Origin: Clostridiales bacterium
GTDB taxonomy: Bacteria; Bacillota; Clostridia; Caldicoprobacterales; Xylanivirgaceae
DNA length: 43,243 nt
Reading direction: 5' to 3'
Assembly: GCA_012799205.1 (NCBI GenBank)
Contig: JAAZLT010000005.1
Coordinates: 1 to 43,243, forward strand
Shown: positions 8,811 through 17,078 of the stretch, piece by piece
Numbering within the stretch: position 1 is the stretch's first letter
Layout of the letters: every line of letters starts with the position of its first letter
Made by a program: the position numbers and the translations under genes
The notes under the pieces: generated by a model
Seen by the model: only the letters and a program-made list of their open reading frames with translations
What the model was told of the DNA's origin: nothing
Database searches by the model: none

Positions 8811-9773
8811 TTATACCTCCCCCTTTTCCTCCCTTAAATCCTTAGCCAGTTTTTCAAGTTTTCTAAGTCTATGGTTCACCCCTGATTTGCCTATAGGTGG
8901 ATCTAATAGCTCACCTAGTTCCCTCAGACTTGCATCAGGATAATGCAGCCTGTATTGCGCTATCTCCCTCAAAGATGGCGATAGGTTTTTATAACCTAAA
9001 ACCTCATCTATATATTTTATGTTTTCAATTTGCCGCATAGAAGCATTAATCGTCTTTGCAAGATTTGCAGTTTCGCAGTTTACTATGCGATTTATATTAT
9101 TCCTCACATCTTTATATACACGGATGTTCTCAAAATCTAATAGGGCGGAGTGGGCTCCCATCATATTGAGAAGTGTTACAATATGCTCTCCCTCTTTCAT
9201 ATACACAACATATGTATTTTTCCGTTCGATTGTTTTGCTTTGCAATCCAAGAGAATTGATAAGAGCGCAAAGTTCTTGACCATAGTATTTTCTATGGGTG
9301 ACAAATTCCAAATGATACATCTTCTCAGGGTCTGACATAGACCCGCTACCTAAGAAGGCCCCCCTTAAATAGGCCATCTTAAAGTCTCTATTGTGGACTA
9401 ATTGCCTATGAATCCCTCTATATAGATCTACATTACCCTCATGGTCTGTACTTATACTATGGGTGTCTAGGAGTATTTGCTTAGTGTCTTTTGAACTTGG
9501 TACAATTAAAAGATAGTTGTTATTCTTTCGCAGACGAATATTCTTTCTAACCGCAATCTCTGCATTTATATTATACAGTTTCTTAATAAGTGCAAATATT
9601 TTCCTTGCTAAAGGTGCATTTTCTGTGGATAGTTTTAGACTATATTTGCCTAGCCCGGAAATTTGTATTATGCCACTTGAATGTATTATGCCCGCTAGTT
9701 CAGCTACCATAACGTCCTTTTTATCCGTAGATATCCTACACAGCTCACTTTTTGTTCTATAAGAAAAAGACAA
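8811..9773 (-). CDS. whiA: WhiA, DNA-binding regulator of cell division/sporulation
   Basis: A 320-aa WhiA orthologue with an N-terminal LAGLIDADG-derived region (residues about 20-215, including AYLRGAFLGSGSMSDP) and a C-terminal helix-turn-helix (LREIAQYRLHYPDASLRELGELL then GKSGVNHRLRKL). In Streptomyces and Bacillus it affects division and chromosome segregation. The start is a TTG at 9773, supported by GGAGG 9 nt upstream and by the N-terminus MSFSYRTKSEL, which resembles the usual family start. It lies between murB and the HPr gene; whiA next to HPr and dnaE is typical of Clostridia. Confidence 0.95.
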   Translation of the reverse strand: MSFSYRTKSELCRISTDKKDVMVAELAGIIHSSGIIQISGLGKYSLKLSTENAPLARKIFALIKKLYNINAEIAVRKNIRLRKNNNYLLIVPSSKDTKQILLDTHSISTDHEGNVDLYRGIHRQLVHNRDFKMAYLRGAFLGSGSMSDPEKMYHLEFVTHRKYYGQELCALINSLGLQSKTIERKNTYVVYMKEGEHIVTLLNMMGAHSALLDFENIRVYKDVRNNINRIVNCETANLAKTINASMRQIENIKYIDEVLGYKNLSPSLREIAQYRLHYPDASLRELGELLDPPIGKSGVNHRLRKLEKLAKDLREEKGEV

Positions 9774-9806
9774 CTAAAGACACCTCCATATTCTAAGTCC
9801 TCTTTT

Positions 9807-10721
9807 CTATAACTCACCCACCACTCGCAATTCCGGAGATAACTCTACCTGAAATTTTTCGTATACCCTTGTTTGTATGAAATCGATTAAATTTAAGACA
9901 TCCTTACAGGTCGCATTCCCCAAATTTATTATAAAGCCTGCGTGCTTAGTAGAGACCTTGGCATCTCCAATTCTATATCCCTTCAAACCTGCATCTTGTA
10001 TAAGCTTTCCTGCATAATGACCTTCTGGTCTTTTAAATGTGCTTCCACCGCTAGGATAGGATAGGGGCTGCTTTTCTCTTCTTTGGCTCATAAGATAATC
10101 CATATTCTCCTTTATAATAGCAGGGTCTCCATATCTAAGGTTTAATGTAGCCTCTAAAGCGATTAGATTATCCTTTTGCACTTTGCTGCTTCTATATCCA
10201 AACTCTAATCCGTCACCTTCTATCCTAACTATATCTCCATCTAAATTGACACAAGTTACATCTACAGCTATATCTTTTATCTCGCCCCCATATGCGCCGG
10301 CGTTCATAAATATGGCTCCACCTAAGGTTCCAGGTATGCCATGCGCAAATTCAAGCCCAGATAATTTACTCTCTAAGGCCCTATGTGCGAGAGTAGATAG
10401 TAAAATACCCGTTTGTACCTTTATATTATTGTCGTCTATTTCAGTCTCACTAAATCTGCTTGCAATCTTTAATACAATCCCCCTCATCCCTCTATCACCT
10501 ACGAGTAGGTTGCTTCCATTACCCATTATAAAAAGGGGTATATCTTTATCCTTGCAAAGTTTTATTATATCTATAATCTGTTCTTTAGCAGAGGGCATTA
10601 CCATTATATCGGCATTGCCACCTATTCTAAAGGATGTGTGGTTTTTCATAGGTTCATCAAGTAATATATTATCTCTTGGTATGATCTGTCTTATACAGTC
10701 ACTTATTCGCTTTATATCCAT
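9807..10721 (-). CDS. murB: UDP-N-acetylenolpyruvoylglucosamine reductase
   Basis: The FAD- and NADPH-dependent enzyme that makes UDP-MurNAc for peptidoglycan. The N-terminal FAD-binding segment has NHTSFRIGG, followed by GNGSNLLVGD and HGIPGTLGGAIFMNAGAYGGEI. The type IIb features include GYRSSK and PSGGSTFKRPEGHYAGKLI with the catalytic Ser. The length of 304 aa is that of the shorter type IIb enzymes of Gram-positives. AGGAG is 9 nt before the ATG. It is probably the first gene of the murB-whiA-HPr-dnaE unit, being separated from the ROK kinase gene by a strong terminator. Confidence 0.96.
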   Translation of the reverse strand: MDIKRISDCIRQIIPRDNILLDEPMKNHTSFRIGGNADIMVMPSAKEQIIDIIKLCKDKDIPLFIMGNGSNLLVGDRGMRGIVLKIASRFSETEIDDNNIKVQTGILLSTLAHRALESKLSGLEFAHGIPGTLGGAIFMNAGAYGGEIKDIAVDVTCVNLDGDIVRIEGDGLEFGYRSSKVQKDNLIALEATLNLRYGDPAIIKENMDYLMSQRREKQPLSYPSGGSTFKRPEGHYAGKLIQDAGLKGYRIGDAKVSTKHAGFIINLGNATCKDVLNLIDFIQTRVYEKFQVELSPELRVVGEL

Positions 10722-10759
10722 ACGCCCTATCTCCTATATTTTTTTGCTACTACAGCTTT

Positions 10760-10788
10760 AGTTTACATTATTTTTGCGCTTTATACAA
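10760..10788 (-). promoter_or_regulatory. Possible murB promoter
   Basis: Minus strand TTGTAT (10788-10783), a 17-nt spacer, then TAAACT (10765-10760). Both boxes match only partly. A perfect 10-bp palindrome TATGATCATA lies just upstream at 10791-10800. The gap after the ROK gene terminator needs a promoter here, which is the main support. Confidence 0.35.
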
Positions 10789-10805
10789 GGTATGATCATA
10801 TATAC

Positions 10806-10847
10806 AAAAAAAGAGCAAGTGGTTTTACCCTATAACCCCTTACTCTT
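10806..10847 (-). terminator. Intrinsic terminator after ROK glucokinase
   Basis: Arms at 10811-10824 and 10834-10847 pair over 14 positions with one mismatch and one G-U pair around a 9-nt loop. On the minus strand the stem is followed by seven T residues. It closes the HAD phosphatase-hprK-glucokinase unit. Confidence 0.85.
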
Positions 10848-10870
10848 GTGATCACAACATATTATAAACT

Positions 10871-11824
10871 TTAATCTGCCCTTGCTAACATTGCAGCACC
10901 TATTATCCCTGCATCATTGCCCAGCTCTGATAGATATATATTAGCAGAACCTGCATCTTTATAGAATATATGCTTTGATACAGACTCCCTAATGGCATCT
11001 AATAAAAAGTCTCCCGCTCTAGATACTCCACCGCTTATAGCTATTACAGAAGGGTCTAAAAGGTTTATTATATTTATTATGCCTACTGTAAGGTAATGTA
11101 TATATGAATCAAATATATTAAGGGCTATCTCATCCCCAGCTTTGGCCGCATCTATAACTATCCTTGCATCTATTTTGTCAAGGTCTCCATCTACTTCTTT
11201 ATATATAAGGCTATCCGGATTTTCCTTCGCAGCACTTTTCCCATCTCTTATAAGGGCAGATGCAGATGCATATTCTTCGAAACAACCTCTATTGCCACAG
11301 TTACATTGGATTCCATCCACTACTATTATCATATGCCCTAATTCAGCTGCCACCCCATGACTGCCTGTATATGGCTTGCCATCTATTATAATTCCGGAGC
11401 CTACACCTGTCCCCAATGTTATTGTAACTGAATTTTCAAACCCTTTACACACTCCAGCCACAGATTCTGCAATACCCGCAACATTGGCATCGTTTTCTAT
11501 ATATACGGGTATATTCAGGTGTTTTTGGAGCTCCTCCTTTACAGGTATATCCTTCCAATAAAGATTATTTGCCTTTACAACAACGCCACGCTCTCTATCA
11601 ATACTACCAGGCGAGCCTATGCCTATGGCCTCTATATCCGAAAGTGCATATCCGCCTTTTTTAAGTAGGTCTTTTATAAGGCCTGCCATATCAGCTATAA
11701 TCTCCTGAAATGGACGAGATGCACCGGTTGAAACTTCTCCCTTCAAGAGTATATTTCCTTTATCATCTACAATACCAGCGCCAATATTTGTACCGCCTAA
11801 ATCTACTCCTACATATAATTTCAT
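10871..11824 (-). CDS. glk: ROK family glucokinase
   Basis: A 317-aa ROK-family sugar kinase, most likely ATP-dependent glucokinase producing glucose 6-phosphate. The ATP loop is DLGGTNIGAGIVD at the N-terminus. The sugar-binding and catalytic region ENDANVAG is near residue 120, GTGVGSGII near 145, and the ROK zinc site follows as ELGHMI with CNCGNRGCFEEYAS. There is no helix-turn-helix, so it is a kinase and not a NagC/XylR-type repressor. AGGAGG lies 10 nt before the ATG, inside the end of hprK. Position right after hprK suggests a role in carbon catabolite control. Specificity for glucose over fructose or mannose is inferred. Confidence 0.9.
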   Translation of the reverse strand: MKLYVGVDLGGTNIGAGIVDDKGNILLKGEVSTGASRPFQEIIADMAGLIKDLLKKGGYALSDIEAIGIGSPGSIDRERGVVVKANNLYWKDIPVKEELQKHLNIPVYIENDANVAGIAESVAGVCKGFENSVTITLGTGVGSGIIIDGKPYTGSHGVAAELGHMIIVVDGIQCNCGNRGCFEEYASASALIRDGKSAAKENPDSLIYKEVDGDLDKIDARIVIDAAKAGDEIALNIFDSYIHYLTVGIINIINLLDPSVIAISGGVSRAGDFLLDAIRESVSKHIFYKDAGSANIYLSELGNDAGIIGAAMLARAD

Positions 11825-11830
11825 AAATTA

Positions 11831-12775
11831 TTAACCTCCTCCATTGTTATTTTCATTTGTCTGTATAAGTGCCTTTAGCCTATCGTCAATAACTTGCGCT
11901 GCATTATATCCAAGTTTTTTAAGGCGCCAATTTCTAGCTGCCACCTCTACAATTATTGCAAGGTTTCGACCTGGCCGCACTGGCACCACAATCTTTGGCA
12001 CTTTAGCACCCAAAATCTCAGTATATTCATCTACAAGCCCTAGCCTGTCATATTCCTTATTGCTATCCCAAAATTCTAGCTGAATAGCCAGATCTAGGGG
12101 CTTATTATTTATAACTGCTCCAACTCCATACATTGCCTTTATATCTATTATACCAATTCCTCTAAGTTCCATAAAATGTTTTATAAGTTCAGGCGACTCA
12201 CCAATAAGTCTATGTTCGGCGACCTTCTTTATCTCTACTGCGTCATCTGCAACTAACCTATGGCCCCTTTTTATAAGCTCCAGAGCAGTTTCGCTTTTGC
12301 CTATACCGCTTTCACCCATTAAAAACATGCCAACCCCATATATATCAAGCAAAACTCCATGTTTTGTTATCTTAGGCGCCAATTGTGAATCCAGGTAACC
12401 AACTAGTCTATCTATAAGTGTAGTAGTTGAGAGTCTGGATCGCAATATTGGCCTTTTATACTTTTTAGCATAATGCATAATATATTCTGGGATCTGCATA
12501 TCCCTAGATATAATTGCACAGGGTATATCATGTTTAAAATATTCATTTAGGTTTTTCTCTCTCGCATCGGGCTGTTGCTGTTTAAGATATTCCATCTCAG
12601 ATTTGCCTATAACTTGGATTCTATGATAGTCGAAGTAATCAAAGAAGCCTGCAAATTGGAGCCCGGGCCTGTTGATATCGCTAGTGTCTATCTCCATGGA
12701 CAGTACGTTTTCAGCACAATATATATTTTCTAAATCAAATGCCTTTATAATGTTTTTAAAGGGAATACTACTCAA
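11831..12775 (-). CDS. hprK: HPr kinase/phosphorylase
   Basis: A 314-aa bifunctional enzyme that phosphorylates and dephosphorylates Ser46 of HPr, the key switch of carbon catabolite repression in Gram-positives. The C-terminal kinase domain has the P-loop GESGIGKSETALELI, with GHRLVADDAVEI directly after. The family signature motif spans LRGIGIIDI, and VPVRPGRNLAIIVEVAA lies near the C-terminus. The start is TTG at 12775 with AGGAGG 9 nt upstream; the TTG overlaps the stop of the HAD phosphatase gene by 4 nt (TTGA). Its substrate HPr is encoded about 3 kb downstream in a different unit. Confidence 0.96.
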   Translation of the reverse strand: MSSIPFKNIIKAFDLENIYCAENVLSMEIDTSDINRPGLQFAGFFDYFDYHRIQVIGKSEMEYLKQQQPDAREKNLNEYFKHDIPCAIISRDMQIPEYIMHYAKKYKRPILRSRLSTTTLIDRLVGYLDSQLAPKITKHGVLLDIYGVGMFLMGESGIGKSETALELIKRGHRLVADDAVEIKKVAEHRLIGESPELIKHFMELRGIGIIDIKAMYGVGAVINNKPLDLAIQLEFWDSNKEYDRLGLVDEYTEILGAKVPKIVVPVRPGRNLAIIVEVAARNWRLKKLGYNAAQVIDDRLKALIQTNENNNGGG

Positions 12776-13590
12776 GATATAACACCTCCTAAGATAAACC
12801 TTTCTACCACATGGGCAACTCCCGACTCACTATTTTTTAGGGTTACATAATCAGCTATACTTTTTATATCCTCAGGTGCATTGCCCATGGCGACCCCTAG
12901 ACCTGCATACTCTATCATAGATATATCATTATAGCTATCTCCTATGGCTATTATATCCCTTCTATCTATGCCAAACTTTTGTGCTAGGTATTTGATAGCA
13001 TTTCCCTTCGTAGCATCGATATGGGTGAATTCTAGAAAGTTTGGTCTAGATATTGTAACCTGTAAGCTATCGCCATAAAGATCTGCATATCTATCCCTTA
13101 ACTCTAGCACCTTATCTGGTTTATCTATAATTATAAACTTGGTGACTCCTTTATCTGCACACTCTTCCAGGTCCTCTATAACTATACCAGGCTGTCCACT
13201 TATCATTTTATAATGATCACTATGCTCGTTTTCTTGCTCTATATAGTACTCATCATCTATATAGGCCTGTATATGATATCCGTCTTTTTTGCTCTCTCTT
13301 ATAAGATCTCTTGACATATCGTTTTCAATGGGTATGTGAATCAATGTTTCATTTGAGAGTAAGCCTTTTATAACTGCCCCCTGATATGTAATCACGGGTA
13401 CATCTATTCCTAGCTCCTTTATATAGGGAAGAGTGGAGCTAAACATCCGACCTGTAGCAATTGTTACAATTATTCCTTTCCTTGCCGCTGTTAAGAGGGC
13501 ATCTTTATCACTGCTACTTATTCTTAAATCATGTCCTAGTAGCGAATCGTCTAAGTCTGTCACTAGCATTTTATATTTCCCAGTTTGCAA
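12772..13590 (-). CDS. HAD superfamily phosphatase, Cof/YidA type
   Basis: A 272-aa Cof-type haloacid dehalogenase hydrolase. Motif I is VTDLDDSLLG, giving the nucleophile and acid Asp pair; motif II is in TIATGR; ATKGNAIKYLA supplies the motif III Lys; and motif IV is IGDSYNDISMI. The middle section is the C2-type cap of sugar-phosphate and FMN phosphatases. Substrate is unknown, though the company of hprK and glucokinase suggests a sugar phosphate. The TTG start at 13590 has AGGTGATGG a few bases upstream; an in-frame ATG seven codons later (13569) is the alternative. The stop overlaps the hprK start by 4 nt. Confidence 0.88.
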   Translation of the reverse strand: MQTGKYKMLVTDLDDSLLGHDLRISSSDKDALLTAARKGIIVTIATGRMFSSTLPYIKELGIDVPVITYQGAVIKGLLSNETLIHIPIENDMSRDLIRESKKDGYHIQAYIDDEYYIEQENEHSDHYKMISGQPGIVIEDLEECADKGVTKFIIIDKPDKVLELRDRYADLYGDSLQVTISRPNFLEFTHIDATKGNAIKYLAQKFGIDRRDIIAIGDSYNDISMIEYAGLGVAMGNAPEDIKSIADYVTLKNSESGVAHVVERFILGGVIS

Positions 13591-13624
13591 ACCATCACCT
13601 ACTATCTAATATTATCATAACTAT

Positions 13625-13652
13625 ATTATACGTTAAAATCTCTCTATTGCAA
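13625..13652 (-). promoter_or_regulatory. Promoter for HAD phosphatase-hprK-glk
   Basis: Minus strand TTGCAA (13652-13647), a 16-nt spacer, then a perfect TATAAT (13630-13625). The -35 box overlaps the last two codons of uvrC. No terminator follows uvrC, so read-through is also possible. Confidence 0.55.
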
Positions 13653-15503
13653 ATACTCCTTTATCTTATTTGCAGCCTGTTTATTCATTCCCTTAACACT
13701 ACAGAGCTCCTCTAAGCTAGCAGATTTGATCTTTTCTATAGAGCCAAACTCTCTAAGAAGTGCAATTCTCCTTTTTGGACCGATTAGAGGAATGTCTTCT
13801 AGGCTCGAATGTAGTGTATTCTTTTTTCTAAGGCTTCTATGATAGGATAGTGCAAATCGATGCGCTTCATCTCTGATTCTTTGAAGTAGATGAAGAGCAT
13901 TTGAATTCCTAGGAAGCACTATAGGATCTGATTCACCTACAACATATATCTCTTCATTTTTCTCTGCAAGGCTAATTATTGGTATATCTCCAAGCCCTAA
14001 TCCATCCAGTACAGACGCTGCTGCCTTTAGCTGGCCTTTACCTCCATCTATGAGTATGAGTTCTGGTAATTTAGAAAACTTGCCCGATTCTTTATCCCTT
14101 TCCCCTAATTCTATCCCTTGTATTTCTTTTAATGCCCTCTTATAGCGCCTACCTATGACCTCAGTCATACTGGCATAGTCATCAGGTCCAAGCACAGTCT
14201 TTATTCTAAATCTTCTATAATCGCTCCTTTTGGCCTCCCCACCCTCAAATACAACCATAGACCCTACAGACTCTACACCTTGCATATTGGAAATATCAAA
14301 GCCCTCTATGCGGTAGGGGGTGCTATCGAGTTTTAAATAATCCGCAAGTTCTATACATGCTCCTACGGTCCTCTCCTCTTTACGCTTGGTACGAGCCACC
14401 ATAGTCTGGGCCGCCTCCTTAGCATTTTTGGCAGCCATATCTACAAGTCTACTCTTCTCGCCTCTTTTTGGCACCCTTATATATACCCTGTTTCCTCTCT
14501 TCTCTGTTAGCCAGCTCTCTATTATATTAAGATCTTCTATATCTCTATCTAAAAATATCTCTTTGGGTATATAGCAATCCTTCGCATAAAATTGTTTTAT
14601 AAATGATTCAGCCACATTGGTCATATCATTGCCAAAGCTATCTTCTAATACAAAATGTTCTGAACCATTTAATTTGCCCTGTCTTATAAAGAAAGTCTGG
14701 GCAATTATATTGGATTTACCCTTTGCAAAGGCTATTACATCACGATCTATCATATCATCAGTCCAAATGATCTTTTGGCTCTCCAACACCTTCTCAACAG
14801 CCATTATCTTATCTCTTATACTAGCGGCCTTTTCAAACTCTAATGCATTTGATGCGAGTTTCATCTCCTTTTTTAGATCATCTAATAATCCCTGATGCTT
14901 TCCATCTAAAAAATCGCATATCTTATCTATCATCTCATTATATTCACCCTCGTCTACATTCCCAAGACATGGGGCAATACAATCTCCTATATAATAATGT
15001 AGACATGGCCTTTGGGGCTTAAAATCCCCCTCTAAATTCCTAGAGCAATCCCTTATAGGGAATATATTTCTTATGACCTCTATGGTGTCTTTCACAGCTT
15101 TAGAGCTTGTATAAGGTCCAAAATATCTTCCACCATCTCTTTCGATGGCCCTTACCAGAATCACCCTTGGATACCTTTCATTCACTGTTACCTTTATATA
15201 GGGATAATGTTTATCATCTTTTAAGAGTACATTATATTTAGGACGGTATTTCTTTATAAGATTAGATTCTAAAATAAGGGCCTCTAACTCTGAATCTGTA
15301 ATAATATATTCGAAATCCTCTATGTTTTGCACCATAGATCGCACTTTTTGCGAATGGCTACGAGAGGATTGAAAGTATTGACGGACCCTATTTTTAAGGG
15401 ATATGGCCTTACCCACATATATTACATCTCCCTCTTTATCTTTCATAATATATACACCAGGGCTACTAGGCAGTAACCCAAGTTTTTCGTCAAGTCCCAT
15501 CAT
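13644..15503 (-). CDS. uvrC: Excinuclease ABC subunit C
   Basis: The nuclease of UvrABC nucleotide excision repair, which makes both incisions around a lesion. It contains the N-terminal GIY-YIG domain (SSPGVYIMKDKEGDVIYVGK, residues about 14-33), a UVR motif (LEFEKAASIRDKIMAVEKV, about 200-220), the RNase H-like C-terminal nuclease (EGFDISNMQG, about 385) and a terminal helix-hairpin-helix (SVKGMNKQAANKIKEY). About 619 aa is the normal length. An in-frame TTG at 15512 is only 2 nt from the AAGGAG (15520-15515), so the ATG at 15503 is preferred. Upstream is an extended -10 promoter with an overlapping inverted repeat. Confidence 0.96.
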   Translation of the reverse strand: MMGLDEKLGLLPSSPGVYIMKDKEGDVIYVGKAISLKNRVRQYFQSSRSHSQKVRSMVQNIEDFEYIITDSELEALILESNLIKKYRPKYNVLLKDDKHYPYIKVTVNERYPRVILVRAIERDGGRYFGPYTSSKAVKDTIEVIRNIFPIRDCSRNLEGDFKPQRPCLHYYIGDCIAPCLGNVDEGEYNEMIDKICDFLDGKHQGLLDDLKKEMKLASNALEFEKAASIRDKIMAVEKVLESQKIIWTDDMIDRDVIAFAKGKSNIIAQTFFIRQGKLNGSEHFVLEDSFGNDMTNVAESFIKQFYAKDCYIPKEIFLDRDIEDLNIIESWLTEKRGNRVYIRVPKRGEKSRLVDMAAKNAKEAAQTMVARTKRKEERTVGACIELADYLKLDSTPYRIEGFDISNMQGVESVGSMVVFEGGEAKRSDYRRFRIKTVLGPDDYASMTEVIGRRYKRALKEIQGIELGERDKESGKFSKLPELILIDGGKGQLKAAASVLDGLGLGDIPIISLAEKNEEIYVVGESDPIVLPRNSNALHLLQRIRDEAHRFALSYHRSLRKKNTLHSSLEDIPLIGPKRRIALLREFGSIEKIKSASLEELCSVKGMNKQAANKIKEYLQ

Positions 15504-15585
15504 AGATAGCAAAACTCCTTTTACTAGAAAATATAATCTCTTACGTGGTAACCTTATCTCAACTCGGATAGATTATCCTTTATTC

Positions 15586-15634
15586 AATAAATGCATGCAC
15601 ATAAACGATAAAGTTTTATATACATGCATTTATT
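15586..15634. promoter_or_regulatory. 12-bp inverted repeat overlapping the uvrC promoter, operator candidate
   Basis: AATAAATGCATG (15586-15597) and CATGCATTTATT (15623-15634) are perfect inverted copies 25 nt apart. The right arm overlaps the uvrC -10 box, so the transcript would begin inside that arm and could not form the whole stem. A DNA-level operator is therefore more likely than an RNA structure. It does not match the Gram-positive LexA box (CGAAC-N4-GTTCG). Confidence 0.5.
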
Positions 15635-15640
15635 ATACCA
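15632..15640 (-). promoter_or_regulatory. Extended -10 promoter for uvrC
   Basis: The minus strand reads TGGTATAAT. No close -35 match is visible at 16-18 nt. It is about 130 nt before the uvrC ATG. Confidence 0.55.
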
Positions 15641-15653
15641 TATAATGAATTTA

Positions 15654-17078
15654 TCAGTAACCAAGTTCTCTAGCTCTGTGTAAGATCTTACCCGCTATTG
15701 GTGCCGCTACCTTTCCTCCCGTTCCACTATTTTCCACTATAACCGCAATTGCAAGTGTAGGGTTCTCTGCCGGTGCAAATCCAATAAACCATGCATGGGG
15801 ATGTGCATTAGGGTCTTTTTCAGATTTAACTTCAGCTGTACCCGTCTTGCCTGCAACACTCAAGCCGCCTACGTTACTAGCTCTACCGGTGCCCTCTGTT
15901 ACAACCCTCGTCATAATTTGTTTTATACTTACTGCATCTTCTGGTTCTAATACCTTTAAAAACTTTTTAGGCTCTAGCTCTTTTAATACTCTTCCCCTTC
16001 TGCCTATGACGCTATGAAGCAGTTTTGGCTCCATCATTATGCCGTCATTTGCAATAGATGAGATCATCATAGCCATGTGCATAGGTGTGACTAAAGTCGT
16101 CCCTTGCCCTACGCTAGTCCATCCTATATCTATATCAGTGGATGCCTTATTTAAGTTTAGCCTGCTCATTTCCACCCTTAGATCTTCAAACAAAAAATCT
16201 TTATTAAATCCAAATTCCCCACTTTTTTTTAGAATTGATTGCCAGCCCATATTGATACCAAGCTGGGCAAATGCCCCATTACATGAGTGGATCATAGCAT
16301 TAGATATATCCAGCTCACCATGAGCCTGGCCACCATAGCAGGATATCTTTTTACCCTGAACATCTAAGCTACCTATACAGTTAAACGTCCAAGTGTCTAT
16401 ATCATCTATGCTCTCCAATGCATCAGCTAATACAACAGTTTTAAATATAGATCCTGGTGGATATAGACCTTGGACTGATCTATTTAGTAAATTATCCGTT
16501 TTTATATCCTTCATATTATTTGGATCAAAAGAGGGGCTGCTTACCATAGATAATATCTCCCCGGTCTTAGGGTTCATAAGTACTACACTCCCCTTGCTAC
16601 CCCCTAAAAGACTGGCTATATATTCAGATAGCTGTATATCTATGGTCAAGACTATATTATTCCCTCTCTCCTGTGAGAGAAAGGCCTTTTGGTATATGCG
16701 CTCAAATATATTATTGTTATATCCCATCAGATATTTTACATAGTGAGCCTCAGCCCCAGATCTGCCACTTTCTGTGTGAAACCCTATAACATGGGCCCCA
16801 TAGTGGCTTTGATTGCTATATTGTCTAAAATAACCTCTAGTACTGTCCTCTTTTGTAGTTACAAGGAGCGTATCATTTCTATCTAAAATATCACCTAAAA
16901 TTATTTTAGGCTCTTGGCTATGGATCCTAACCCTGGTATTATAGGGGCTTGAAAACCATCTTTCACCATAGAAAAATAGGGCATAGCCCATATAGCCGCC
17001 CAGAAGAAAGAACATTATCAAAAATATAATAAGCGCCGTCTTTATATTTTTCTTATAATTTTCAAATCTATCCTTCAT
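15654..17078 (-). CDS. Class B penicillin-binding protein (transpeptidase)
   Basis: A 474-aa membrane-anchored peptidoglycan transpeptidase. One N-terminal transmembrane segment (about residues 14-34) is followed by a short dimerisation-like region and the transpeptidase domain. Active-site motifs are SIFK in PPGSIFKTVV, SCN in IHSCNGAFAQLG, and KTGT in VAGKTGTAEV. The length and short N-terminal region resemble PbpA-type proteins paired with FtsW/RodA proteins, not the long FtsI/SpoVD type with PASTA domains. Its ATG overlaps the end of the SEDS gene by 11 nt, so the glycosyltransferase and transpeptidase are coupled. Whether the pair serves elongation, division or sporulation cannot be told. 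Confidence 0.92.
   Translation of the reverse strand: MKDRFENYKKNIKTALIIFLIMFFLLGGYMGYALFFYGERWFSSPYNTRVRIHSQEPKIILGDILDRNDTLLVTTKEDSTRGYFRQYSNQSHYGAHVIGFHTESGRSGAEAHYVKYLMGYNNNIFERIYQKAFLSQERGNNIVLTIDIQLSEYIASLLGGSKGSVVLMNPKTGEILSMVSSPSFDPNNMKDIKTDNLLNRSVQGLYPPGSIFKTVVLADALESIDDIDTWTFNCIGSLDVQGKKISCYGGQAHGELDISNAMIHSCNGAFAQLGINMGWQSILKKSGEFGFNKDFLFEDLRVEMSRLNLNKASTDIDIGWTSVGQGTTLVTPMHMAMMISSIANDGIMMEPKLLHSVIGRRGRVLKELEPKKFLKVLEPEDAVSIKQIMTRVVTEGTGRASNVGGLSVAGKTGTAEVKSEKDPNAHPHAWFIGFAPAENPTLAIAVIVENSGTGGKVAAPIAGKILHRARELGY

Noticed and set aside
14520-14580. Clusters of TAG/GAG triplets inside uvrC and cdaR as TRAP targets.
   Set aside because: They come from frequent ATA, AGA, GAT and GAG codons in this genome and have irregular spacing.
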